Source of the DNA: Caenorhabditis elegans | Lineage: Eukaryota > Nematoda > Chromadorea > Rhabditida > Rhabditidae | DNA: 64,000 bases | Reading direction: 5' to 3' | Assembly: GCF_000002985.6 (NCBI RefSeq) | Contig: NC_003280.10 | Span: forward strand, 4,708,501 to 4,772,500 | Part shown: positions 1 through 11,200 of the stretch, one piece after another | How the letters are laid out: every line of letters begins with the position of its first letter | Position numbering within the stretch: position 1 is the stretch's first letter | Made by a program: the position numbers and the translations under genes | The notes under the pieces: model-generated | The model's input: the letters and a program-made list of their open reading frames with translations, nothing else | Databases searched by the model: none | What the model was told of the DNA's origin: nothing

Positions 1-51
1 AACATAATAATAATGGTTAACAACTTTATAAAATTGTATTTTTTTTTTCAG

Positions 52-1274
52 AGCTGAAGGAGTTGTGGAGTTCCTATCAGGTGGATCTCGTCTTCGCATT
101 TACATTCCAAAGGAGACTGTTCTTATCACGTTTTTGTTGGGAGGAATTAACTGCCCGAAGGGAGCTCGTGTTGGACCAGGAGGAGTATCGACTGGAGCCG
201 CTGAGCCATTCGCCGATGAGGCTGCTGCATTCACCCGAAAGCTTGTCCTCCAACACGAGGTTCAACTAGAAGTAGAGAGCACCGATAAGAATGGAAACTT
301 TGTTGGATACTTGTATGTGTCTCCAGATGGAAATACTTCACGAGCAATCAATCTAAGCGAAGCTCTTGTAGAGAATGGACTTGCTTCTCTTCACTTCACA
401 GCTGAGCGAAGTGGGCATTACAACGCTCTTCTTTCCGCCGAAAACAAAGCTAAGAAAGCTAAGAAGAACATTTGGGCCAACTTCACGGAAGAGCAACACC
501 AAGAGGAAGTTGAAGTACAACAGGCAGATACATCTGAGAGAAAGCAGAACTTCCGTCAAGTCGCTGTTACTGATATTGCTCCAGGAGCTCTTCGTTTCTC
601 GGCTCAAAACATTGAAGATGGGCCAAAAATTGAAAAGATGACAACCGAGATGAGACAAGCTCTTGCCGAACATCCACCACTCGCTGGATCTTATACCACC
701 AAGCGTGGAGATTTGTGCGTTGCCAAGTTCTCTCAGGATGGACAATGGTACCGTTGCAAGGTCGAGAGCGTTCGTGCTGGGCAAGCAGAGATTGTTTACA
801 TTGATTACGGAAATCGTGAGACAATTGAGGCTGTCAAGCTTGCTCAAATTCCAGCAGGATTTGCCAATTTCCCAGCTGGAGTTAGAGAATATAACCTTGC
901 TCTTGCTAAGCTTCCAAACGAGGATTACGTCCAACTCACTTCTGATGCTTTCGCCCAGTACTTGTTTGGTCACTCTTCGGTATTCATTAACAGTGAGTAC
1001 AAGGTCGGAACTTCAGAATATGTAACTGTAAGTTTTAATTTCTTTTTAATGTTCAAAATATTACAAAAAATTGTTTCAGGTTTATTACGACAGTGGAAAC
1101 AAGAAGGTCGACATCGGTAAATCTCTTATTGCTGAGGGACTCGCTCTTGCTGATCACCGCCGTGAGCCACGCCTGCAGACTCTTGTCAATGACTACAACA
1201 CTACCGAAGAAGTTGCTCGCAAGTCGAGAAAGAACATTTGGGAGTACGGAGATTTCACCGGAAATGATATCTAA
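52..1274 (+). CDS. tsn-1: Tudor-staphylococcal nuclease protein, 3' part (TSN-1/SND1)
   Basis: Last two coding exons, 52–1027 and 1080–1274; the gene begins left of the window. About 389 C-terminal residues are visible. First comes a staphylococcal-nuclease-like (SN4) fold (GGINCPKGAR, AENKAKKAKKNIWANF). Next is a Tudor domain at roughly visible residues 213–275, with the aromatic-cage-like pattern QWYRCKV...IVYIDYGNRE. Last is the split fifth SN half ending KNIWEYGDFTGNDI. Known of the family: SND1/TSN is a multi-SN scaffold of RISC, stress granules and mRNA regulation, and the Tudor domain binds dimethyl-arginine. Both introns here show consensus signals (GTAAGT, TTTCAG). The 3'UTR contains a 16-base C run and a final AATAAA directly before the next gene. 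Identity is secure at family level; the worm gene name is from memory. Confidence 0.93.
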
Positions 1275-1501
1275 ATGTCTACTCAGTATTTTATTCAATT
1301 CGAACCCTGCCCTGCCCCTCCCCCAACCAGAAAAGTTTTATCCTCACAACACATATTCTTTTTTATTAATGAGTGTAACTGTGATGTATTGTACCCGATT
1401 CTAGTTATTCAGAGATCGCCCCCGGTGGTGGTTTCTCTTGTTTCTTGTTCAATTACGTATCTTTTCGTTTTTCCTACTTTCCACCGGGTTCGACTTCTTC
1501 T

Positions 1502-1517
1502 CCCCCCCCCCCCCCCC
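1502..1517. repeat. Mononucleotide C tract (16 bp) in tsn-1 3'UTR
   Basis: Sixteen consecutive C on the + strand (G on the – strand), inside the presumed tsn-1 3'UTR. Long G tracts are rare and deletion-prone in C. elegans lacking the DOG-1/FANCJ helicase (established knowledge). Confidence 0.9.
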
Positions 1518-1769
1518 TTTTCCCTTTTTGCACCACAATTTTGTTGGGTTTTTCGAGTACATATTCTGAAGAGTATTTATTTATATATATTTATTGCTCT
1601 AATTTATTGTTTTCCGGTTTAAAAAATTCACTGTTGTAATCTGCATGGAATGAATAATTTATTGCCTTGTAGTTTCAAAGTATTCAGGTTTTTTTGTCAG
1701 TTGGTGTTGGTTATTATTCCAGGTACTTAATTATGATTTATCTAAGTATTCTAAAGTAAAGGAAATTTA

Positions 1770-1796
1770 AATAAAGAAACAATTATTTACCAGATG
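1770..1796 (+). promoter_or_regulatory. tsn-1 poly(A) signal abutting tag-151 trans-splice acceptor
   Basis: AATAAA at 1770–1775 is followed by ATTATTTACCAG ending at 1793 and the tag-151 ATG at 1794. Cleavage 10–20 bases after AATAAA would fall at or beside the acceptor, leaving essentially no intercistronic spacer. That is the arrangement of the rare SL1-type nematode operons. Seen: the signals and spacing. Inferred: co-transcription. Confidence 0.55.
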
Positions 1797-4700
1797 AGTA
1801 CAACTGGCCATCGTGCGGGAGTGTTCAAGAAACCTTCAAAGCCCCACAAGTCTTGGAAAGGAAAACGGACGAAAGGAGAGATTACATCTGAAAATCGAGG
1901 TAATTACCGATTTTAAAAGTCCTTCAAATAGCTTCACAGGGATTTTTTCCCTATTAAACACTTATTTAAATTTATTTCGAATTTCAGGACGAGAAGGTGT
2001 CAAACAGCTCACGCGTTCTGCTCATTCCACCCACCGTACCATCTCCAAAGATGCTCGACGTAATCAGCTCAAAATGGCGAGAGATCAAAAAATGGCGGAT
2101 GCAATGGAGAGACGCAGAACATCAAATGCTCCGTGTCTAGTGGTAGGGTTTTTTCAACTTGGAAATTAGTATTAAAACGACAATTTTCAGACTGTCGTTT
2201 CTCTCGGAGTTGGAGCTCGCCCAACAGAGTTCATCAAAAAGCTGGCAACATGTGACGAAACAATTATTCAAACGACTTCTCCATCCACCATTGACTTTGC
2301 GATTCCTCGCTTCAAATCTCGTGTATCATTCCTTACTCCAGATAAGGATAATGTTGATGGTGTTCTTGATGCGATTCGAGCATCTGATGTGCTTTGTTTT
2401 CTGTGGCCAATGTCTGCAGAGCTCTCCGAATGGGATGAGCAACTTTTAACGATTATCAAAGCAAATGGACTTCCAACAATTGTTAGTGTTGTTCCAGGAC
2501 TTGGGAGTATTGCAAATCACAAGAAGAAGGAAGATGTTAGAAAAGGAATCGAATTTATCATTTCAAAATGGAGTATGAGTAATGCTGGAGTTATGCCAGC
2601 TGATTCTGTCACAGATAACCTTCAACTTTTGCGAATCTTGAATGAAACTAAAAAGAAGCCATTGACTCTTCAAGCCAGACATTCTTATATGCTTGTTGAA
2701 AACTTGGAATGCTCGGACAAAACTGGAGAAACTTGCACACTCGTCGCCCAGGGATATCTCAGAGGTCCTGAATGGAATGCTAACAATTTGGTTCATCTTC
2801 CAGGATTCGGTGATTTTCAAATCTCAAAAATCGAATCAACAGTCGATCCTCATCCATTAAAAGCACACAACAAAACGCCAGAAGCTCAGATAATTGCCAA
2901 ATCTGATGATAAACGCCAGAACACAGAAACGGAGATCACACCAGATTCTATGGACGGAGAACAAACATGGCCAACTCGGGAAGAACTTGAAGAAGCTGAT
3001 AAGGAGCTCCGTCGTGTGCCAAAAGGAACTTCGTCTTATCAAGCAGCATGGATTTTGGATGACGAGGATGACGAAGACGAAGAAGATTCCGATGAGGATA
3101 TGGATGATAGTGATAATGAAGAAGTAGAGGATGATTCTGAAGAAGAAGAGCCTATGGATGATTTGAAATCAGAAGCCGGTGAAACTACTGCATCTGAAAT
3201 GATGTTTGATGATGGAATTGATGAAGACATCAATATGGCAGAAGTTGAAAAATACCGAAAAGAGCGTGAAAATGCTCAATGGCCAGATGAGGTGGATACA
3301 CCGATGGATATGCCAGCTCGAATTGCTTTCCAAAAATACCGCGGACTCAAAAGTTTCCGAACGTCTACCTGGGACCCGAAAGAGAATCTTCCACTGGATT
3401 ATGCGAGAATTTTCCAATTTGCAAATTATAGAAACACCAAGAAGAATGTGATGTCAAAGATTGGTGGAAATGATGTAGATGCAGATTCAGTAGCCGATAA
3501 GAAGTTCAATGGAGCATTTGCAAGTGTTTTCATCGAGAATGTTCCAGTCGCCGTCCTAGAAGCTTACAAAGACGCCAAAAACTTGGTGCTCTTCCAGTTG
3601 CTGCCTCACGAGCATAAAATGTCTGTTCTCAATATGGTTTTGAAGAAACATCCATCTTGCACAATTCCAATCACTTCGGATCAGAATCAAAAGTTCATTT
3701 TCTATGTTGGATTCCGGCAATTCGAGGCGAACGCCGTTTTCTCATCGAATACACCTGGCGATAAGTTCAAGTTGGAACGATTTATGCCGACTGAGAAGAC
3801 ATTTGTGGCGACAGTCTACGCGCCGATCACTTTCAATCCGGCAACGGTGCTGTGCTTTAGACAGGACGATAAGGGAAGGCAGGTAAGAATAGAATGCGGT
3901 TCAAAATGAAATTATTTGCACGAAGTTGTTCTCATCTAAAATTATCCTAAAATTATAGATAATCACTTGTTTTTTCTGAGAATAACATTTATTTTAGCTA
4001 AAAAATTTGAGAAAATGTTCGAAAATTGCCTAAAAGTTGTCAATTGCCGATTTTCGCATTTTCGAGCTTTGGCTTTGCCAAGTTTCATGACATTTTTGAA
4101 CATTTTCTTAAAAAATCTAGTGATTTACCATACTTTGACATTAATTATAAATGAAAAATGTTGGAACAACATCAAAAATTAAAAGAAAAACGTTTCAGGA
4201 ACTTGTTGCCACTGGATCGATTCTCGACAGCAATCCTGACCGAATTGTGCTCAAAAGAACTGTTCTCGCCGGTCATCCATACAAAATTAATCGACGCGCC
4301 GTTGTTGTCAGATACATGTTCTTTAATAGAGGTTCGGCAATTTCAATTCAAAGTTTCAAAATTTCATTTTTCCCACTTTCCAGAAGACATTGAATGGTTC
4401 AAACCAGTCGAATTGTACACACCATCCGGACGTCGTGGTCATATTAAGGAAGCCGTTGGAACTCATGGAAACATGAAATGCCGATTCGATCAGCAATTGA
4501 ATGCCCAAGATTCTGTGATGCTTAATCTCTACAAACGGGTCTTCCCCGTCTGGAACTATTCTATTTTTGTACGTAAAAATTCTGGAAATTAAAAAAAAAA
4601 AATTACTCCAAACTTGCCCTGGATTCCGAACATCTATGTTAAAAATTTCAAAAGTTTTTATCTCAACTTGAAGTCGTCCAAGGTTTTTTCAAACACCGAA

Positions 4701-5013
4701 TTTTCACAGCAGTTTTGATTTACGAGATTTTTTAAATCTTTATTTTATTCTGATTTCAGTTTTTCAACGAGTTTCCTTCAGTTTTGTCGGAATTTAAACA
4801 AAAACTAAAAAGTTCTGAAAATCGAAAACTGAATTCAGCATGAATTAAAAAAAATTTCGGAACAAGGGGCAAATTTGGAATATTTCTAATTAAAAAACCC
4901 TATTTGTAATCTTTTAACTTTTACAGAACCGCTCCCTGAACCCATCTCGCTTCGTTGAACGTTCTCGAGTCGAAAGCATCAGTCTTGTCAATGAGGATGC
5001 TATGGAGGAATAG
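1794..5013 (+). CDS. tag-151: Ribosome biogenesis protein TSR1 homologue
   Basis: Six exons: 1794–1899, 1988–2142, 2191–3882, 4199–4331, 4384–4568, 4927–5013; the joined frame is open for 785 residues. The N-terminus (HRAGVFKKPSKPHKSWKGKR) is the basic TSR1 signature. A degenerate GTPase-like core follows, then an acidic run (D/E-rich, about residues 377–412). The conserved BMS1/TSR1 C-terminal domain follows, with GHPYKINRR, VRYMFFN and LYKRVFPVWNY. TSR1 accompanies pre-40S subunits through late assembly and acts in nucleolus and cytoplasm (family knowledge). The start is the first ATG after a CAG acceptor, directly behind the tsn-1 poly(A) signal, so the two may share a promoter. Length matches the family. 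It converges with the UBR gene; the stop codons are 284 bases apart. Confidence 0.93.
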
Positions 5014-5186
5014 ATTCCAATGTTATTTGTTGTGTTCTTCAAATTTTCTGTTAACTCATATTATCTTGTTGTTTTTTCCCCAGCTCCAATCGCTTCTTCT
5101 TCTTGTTTTTGTTAACTTTTTCCCGTTCTTTTCAGTGCTCCCATGTTCTTGTTTTGTTAAAGTTTCGAGACATAAAATTCAAAATG

Positions 5187-5192
5187 TTTATT
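5187..5192 (-). terminator. Candidate poly(A) signal of the UBR gene
   Basis: AATAAA on the – strand, 106 bases past the UBR stop codon. It falls in the presumed 3'UTR of convergent tag-151, so the two transcripts probably overlap antisense. Confidence 0.45.
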
Positions 5193-5297
5193 TATCGAAA
5201 AGAAAACAAAAACATGTACAGCTAGAGAATCTAAATAGCCAGTTGAGTTTTTACAATTTTTTGTCATCTAATAATTTTCCACAACAATTCTATAGCT

Positions 5298-8200
5298 CTA
5301 GCGTTGAAACAAGTGACAATCCCGAATATTACTGGTAAATGCTTGTGAATTCGTCATATTGAACCATTGTGGAACCCGCTGCCATTCCTGCTCAGCCCAA
5401 TCGTACTCGAGCCATTTGAGCCGCGATTCGCACAGGAATAACGGCTTTCCACGTTTCAGATTCCGATCCTCTTCCTTGTGAGCATCCAGGTAGATCGTAC
5501 CCCATATGGCCGCCTGTTTGCCACGTGACACTACAACCATTGATGACGTCACGGAAAGGAAGAGACCCGACGATGAGGAACAGTCTTCGGCATGCTGGAA
5601 ATAGGGAAAACAGTTTTAAAAATATAAGGACGCAGAAAAATCTGTGTGAAAACGCTCCGCCCCCAAGGGTTGGGTCTCGCTAGGTATTTGGCGGGAAAAC
5701 CGTAAATTCAAATGTTTTCAATGTTTTTAATCGAAAAAAATTGTCGAAATTTACATAACTTGAAAAAAAAAACGAAAATGATTGAAAACGTTGCAATTTC
5801 GTTGCAACCCTAACGAGACCCAACCTTTGGAGGCGGAGCGTTTTCAATTGACCGTAGAGCGCATTTCCATTCAAATCTTACCGCCTCAATCTCCGACATA
5901 CTGATCACCCGATCACTTCCCGACTCTTGATGGGCCATTCGGCAACAATCGTTCAGGCAAAGAATTTCTCCACAGAAAAGGCACATGACTGGGTAAGATG
6001 GGACCTGAATTATTTGGGAATTTTTAAAAAATTCGACAGATATCTCATACCGATGAGCACTTGTTGCATTCTCTATGGAAATATCGGCCAAAAAGCTCAT
6101 CGAAATTGGTTGGTGGCTTGAGGATTCGCCGAGGTTTCCACGCCAATGGTTCGACGATGCACGGTTGGAACTGAAGAAAAAACTGTATTTTAGTACAGAT
6201 TGTGTAGTGAAATCTACAAAAAAAGTCCACAAATAGTGTTCAATGAACTCGGAAGTTCATTGAAAAGTCAAAGTGTTCGACATGGTTTTTCAAATGCAAA
6301 CAAACACTCAAAGTGCTCTAAACAGGAGTTGGGAGACTTTTCTGTTGAATAGCAGAAGCTAGGCGTAGGCATAGGCATAGGTATAGGCTTAGGCTCAGGC
6401 TTAGGCTTTGGGTTAGGCATAGGCTTAGGCTCAGGTTTAAGCTTAGGCTTACGCCTTCAAACTAGTGCCTTCACTCTTAGGCCCCTTAAGTCTTGCATTA
6501 GGTTTAGGCTTTGGTTCAAGACTTTAGGCGTACACCTATTTCAAGCTGAGCTTTGATTTTTTATTCAAAAAATATTTTTTCTAGTTCTGGATTTTTTAAT
6601 TCTTTAAAAAAATTTTGTCTCATAGATAACTGTTCGTGAAAAAAATACAATTTTTTAAACTCAAAATCCCTACCTCGGCGGGTCTTGGCACGAGGAAAAC
6701 GTCTTAGCTACCATACCCAGGATGTACCTTAAATGTGGGAAGTTTCGTTCGTGTCAGGACCCGAGGCAGTGATTTGGGGTGAAAATCGGACTTTCTGGCG
6801 AACGGGTAATAATTATTTAAAAGATAATTAAAAGTGTGATAGCTCAACAAATTATTCAAATTTTATTTTTCGATTTGGAAAAATTATCAAACAATCGTAT
6901 CAGTTAGCATGTAATAGTAAACATTTCCGAGCAAGCCCCGCCCAAATCTGGGCTTCTCTTTATTTTTTTTGCACGACATATTCCCTTACAAATTCCCATT
7001 CTTCATAGCTTTCAAGTAGTCCACCACCACCAAGCAGCTATATTTTAGGTATACGTTTACATAACCTTTCCTATCTATTCTACCGCACTTTGCCACCCGA
7101 GACTCCCCCCGCTTTTCCAGACCACCCTCCTCCATTTCTTCCGTTTCTGATGCCGCCTGTGAATCATTGTGTTGTTTATTTATTCCACGACTGAATCGAT
7201 TTCACAGTTTTTGTTTATTTTCTTTTCTTTATGGTGGCTTTTCGCTGCTAGCTGAAAAGGTCGGACGGTCCTCAAGTTTAATTTTTTCGGGAGAAAAACG
7301 TTTTTCCTGATTATTTTTGTCACCTTCACCTCTATTTCAATTTCACTGGTCTATTTCTATTTCGCCACACGTATGAGCGTGTGACAATTGAAATTAGAGA
7401 TAGTGTGTGCTGCAGACACAACGAGACAACATTATTTGCTCTTGGCATACACAGTTACACATCGAAGCTAGAAATAATTTCCGTCACTTCGTTTTGAAAC
7501 TTTTCTCATTCTTTGTGTCTGTGTTGTAATTCCAAACATTTCCAGAATGACAACGACGTCCTTCGGATCTCTAATCTCACAGAATGAAACATCGTTTCCC
7601 GCAGGGGTAAGCATATTCGTTTGACGGTATTTGTTTGCACATACACAAACAACATGGTCGACTGACTTTTTGGTGCGAAACGAGTAGAAGAAGAAGGAAA
7701 CCCATCAAACCATATAACTACACAGTTTCCTATCTCCTCACCCTCTCTCCTTCACCGCTCATTTTGTTTTGCGGTAGAATAATAATTATTATAGCGTGTA
7801 TTGATTTTTAAGCAAGTAGTATTATCTTGAAAGCTTCAACCCCAAAATGTTCGATCTGAATCATTTTTCAGTGCTTTTTTTCTAGTTTAGTGGTATAAAT
7901 AATTGCCCAAAATATGTTCTTTTGGAGTGTTTAAAAAATGTTTTTCAGTTGATCTTTTGGAAGTGTTTTGTTTTTTTTTTTTTCAACAAATTAAAAAAAT
8001 TCTTCAACGTTCCAAGAAACTTTCCCTACCCTTACTATTATCATCTTTGAAACCATTTTCAAAACTATGCAAAAACAATTTTTGAGCAATCGAGCCTCTG
8101 AAGAATTAAAAAAAAACATGCACTGAAAATTTTCAAATCAAATTTTTCCAGTGACACTCTCAAAATAAACAAATTCGAATGTCATATAACCGAAACTTTT

Positions 8201-11200
8201 CAGTATTCCCAACGAAATTCTATGGCAACATCCGAAAGGATGGGAGCATTCGGCGAAATGCGACACACTCCGTCTCCAGGAACGCAGAAGCTTCGAGTTG
8301 ATATGAGCAGTTCAGGGTGAGTCACGGGTTTCAGGGACGTACAAGAAATGTTTACTTATAAGAAAAACTTTTAAAAATTTCAAGCAAAAACTGAAATGTA
8401 ATGTTTTCTCAGTTTTTGGAAGATATCTGATGGATGCCAAAAATATGTTAAACCTACGAAACCAATTTCAATTTGGAAAAAATCTTTAAATTACTTGTCT
8501 AAATTTTGTGAGCAATTCCATAATTAGTCCGTAGATTTTCGAGCAAAATTATCTTTATAGAATTTTTCCCGATAAAAAATGCTCAAAAATTTGCAAATAA
8601 TATACATTTTCCAGATCAACTCCAGTATCAAAAGTAGAAACACCAATTTTACCGTCAAGCTCAATGTCACAACATCCACCGAATAATCCTTTTCCTAGGT
8701 TAGTTTCAATTTTCAAAATATGTAGAGAAAACCCTCCAAAACATAAATTCCAGGGGCTCTCAAAGCTACAACTCATCCGGCTCCACACCCCTCCGTGTTA
8801 ACACATCAAACCGAAGTTCCGCAAATTCTCAAAGACCCCTTCTCCCGCCTCAAGACCGTCCCGTGCGATTTCAGACGAATGGGCATCTACAACCATCAGT
8901 CTATATGCCAACGACACATTCTCAAGCAGATTCGAGTGAATCACGACGGAAACACGATAAGCTTTCAGATGTCTATTCGCAGTCTGGGGATACTGTAGAG
9001 TTTGCAAAGAATTTGAGTGATTATATCAATGAGAAAATTCCGTATCGTAAGTTTTTTTTCTCTACTTTTGACTTTGGAATTCTAATCCAAAAAATTTCAG
9101 AAATCAGTATAGCGGTTCTGAGCTGTTTCAGTCTTCTCGCATTTCTACTAATTATATTTGGTCTTCTAAACGCTCCATTCTGTGCAATTCAACCAATGAT
9201 CCCAATATGGTTGATAGTCGAAGGAGTGCTCTTTATAATTTCTGCGACATTTCGTATATATTTCCTGATTCCAACGCCTAGGAGAACAGCCTATCGCAGA
9301 CAACAGAGACAGCTCGGAGCAAGCTTATTGTGCAAAGGGTTGGAAATTCTCTTCGCACTTGCCAATATTGTTTGGCTGATTTTGGGTGAGTTACCGACAA
9401 TGCTCCAGAAATTTTGCTCCAAAACTTGGGAGATAATCCATCTGTTTGAAAACGCGAATTTTCGATCAGTTTGAATGAATTACCTCCAAAACGAGAAGCT
9501 ACACTCATTTTTAAACAAATCAGCTTCTTCCAACTCTGCCCTCTCCTTCTAATTGGTGGAAAAGTGGGCGAAGCTAATCGCTGATTGGTCGGTTTGAAGA
9601 TCTAATTTTGGAGCAAAATTGCGATTTTTTAGGTTAATAATGTTGCTCGAATTCTTTAGTTTTTTTGTGGTATTTCTGAAATTCAGAAAAATAATATTAC
9701 AGGCTGCGTTTGGGTGTATGGCTCGAAAGCATTCGTTCACTTCAACGAGGGAATGTTCGAACGTCATTACTGCGATCCAACAATCTACTGGTCTGCCTTT
9801 TTTGCTTGCACCGCATTTTTGGTAAACTCATCTCACTTTTTATTTTAAAATAAATTCAAAATATGTCTTATTACAGATCTTCTACTGCGTGATCATCTTC
9901 CTTGTTATTTGCCTACTCATAGTGGGATCCGTTAAAGAATCTTCATCACAAGATCAAAATCTAGATTAATATTTTGAAATTTCCAACTAAACTATTATTA
10001 AAATTTAAATTTAAATAAAAAACACTTACAATTCTCTTCAACTTCGCCATGTTCGTCAACTGAGTTCTGAAGGCTCTCGTCCAATAATTCGCCTTTCCAG
10101 GAACATTGATATTTTGGGCATCTGGATAAAAATAGCGTTTCCTTTTTAAAAACTTAAAACTCTAATCAACTCACTAATTCCCACAAGACGTAAGACATTG
10201 TCGAGATCTATATTCCGGCTGTGGATTTGATTATTGACGTCATTGAATCCGAGATTGCAGTGGAACAGGAGCTCATAGGAAAATCGAAGAAACTCGATGA
10301 GACATGAGTTCATCGTTTTGCAGATGTATTCATCAGTTGGCTGAAAATGTTAAACTAGTTAAAAAAAAGCCAAAAAATCATAACACTTATAAAAATTTTT
10401 AAAAATTAAATACGAATTTTTGTGACCGCCTTGTCGTCAGTGAGGAACAACTAAAGATCCAAAACAGACCTCCACATCAGGTGACTCCAGCCTCTGCGCC
10501 AAATGCTTAAAGTACTCGGTATTGTAGGTCAGCGCCTGACAAATGGCCTCCGCCTCGCTCTGCAGGTGGTCTGATAATCCCTGAATCTTCGGCTCTCCTT
10601 TGTTCAGTGCGCTAATTTTTTCCTCGCCAGTTCTGAGAATCAGGCAAAGAAGTGTGTACGAGGAGACCCATCCAAGTGATGCGAAAATCATATTTTGAGC
10701 AATTTCGCGTTGAATATCTTTGGTAAGTGATTGATTATCAATTAAAACTGCAAGCATCCGAACAAGTGTTGCCTTGGGATCCAATGCAAAGAGTGGCAGC
10801 TTTGAAAGGCAGTCTGGAGTGTCCTTTCGAAGAGGTTTCTGAAAATTCATTTCAAAAATTTAATTTCAAAAATTTAAGAAATCTGAATATGTCGTCTATA
10901 ATCTTACCGTAATCATTGCCGCCATCTCGTCACTACTCAATCCTACAACTGCCTCTGGATTTGGAGCTTCTGTCCCCTGAGCCGGCTCTTTTGAAGTCGA
11001 TGGTTGCTCACTTGGGGGTCTAGAAAACGAATTTTCAGTGACCTTCGCAAACAAATTGGTCAACGCAGAAAGTGCCACATCAAAATCGACATCTTTCGAT
11101 GTTGCAACAGATGCTGTCATCAGATGTTCTGTCATGCTATTCCTCTGATTTTTCCGTCTCTCCGGTACTCCCATCTTCCTCATTATACTCGATCTCTCCA

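Noticed and set aside
353..973. 206-codon open frame on the – strand opposite tsn-1
   Set aside because: It is the mirror of a strongly coding exon; no splice or start context and no recognisable protein.
10437..10469. Extending UBR exon 18 to its stop at 10437
   Set aside because: It would end the ligase before its conserved C-terminal region; donors at 10469 (preferred) or 10452 keep the frame.
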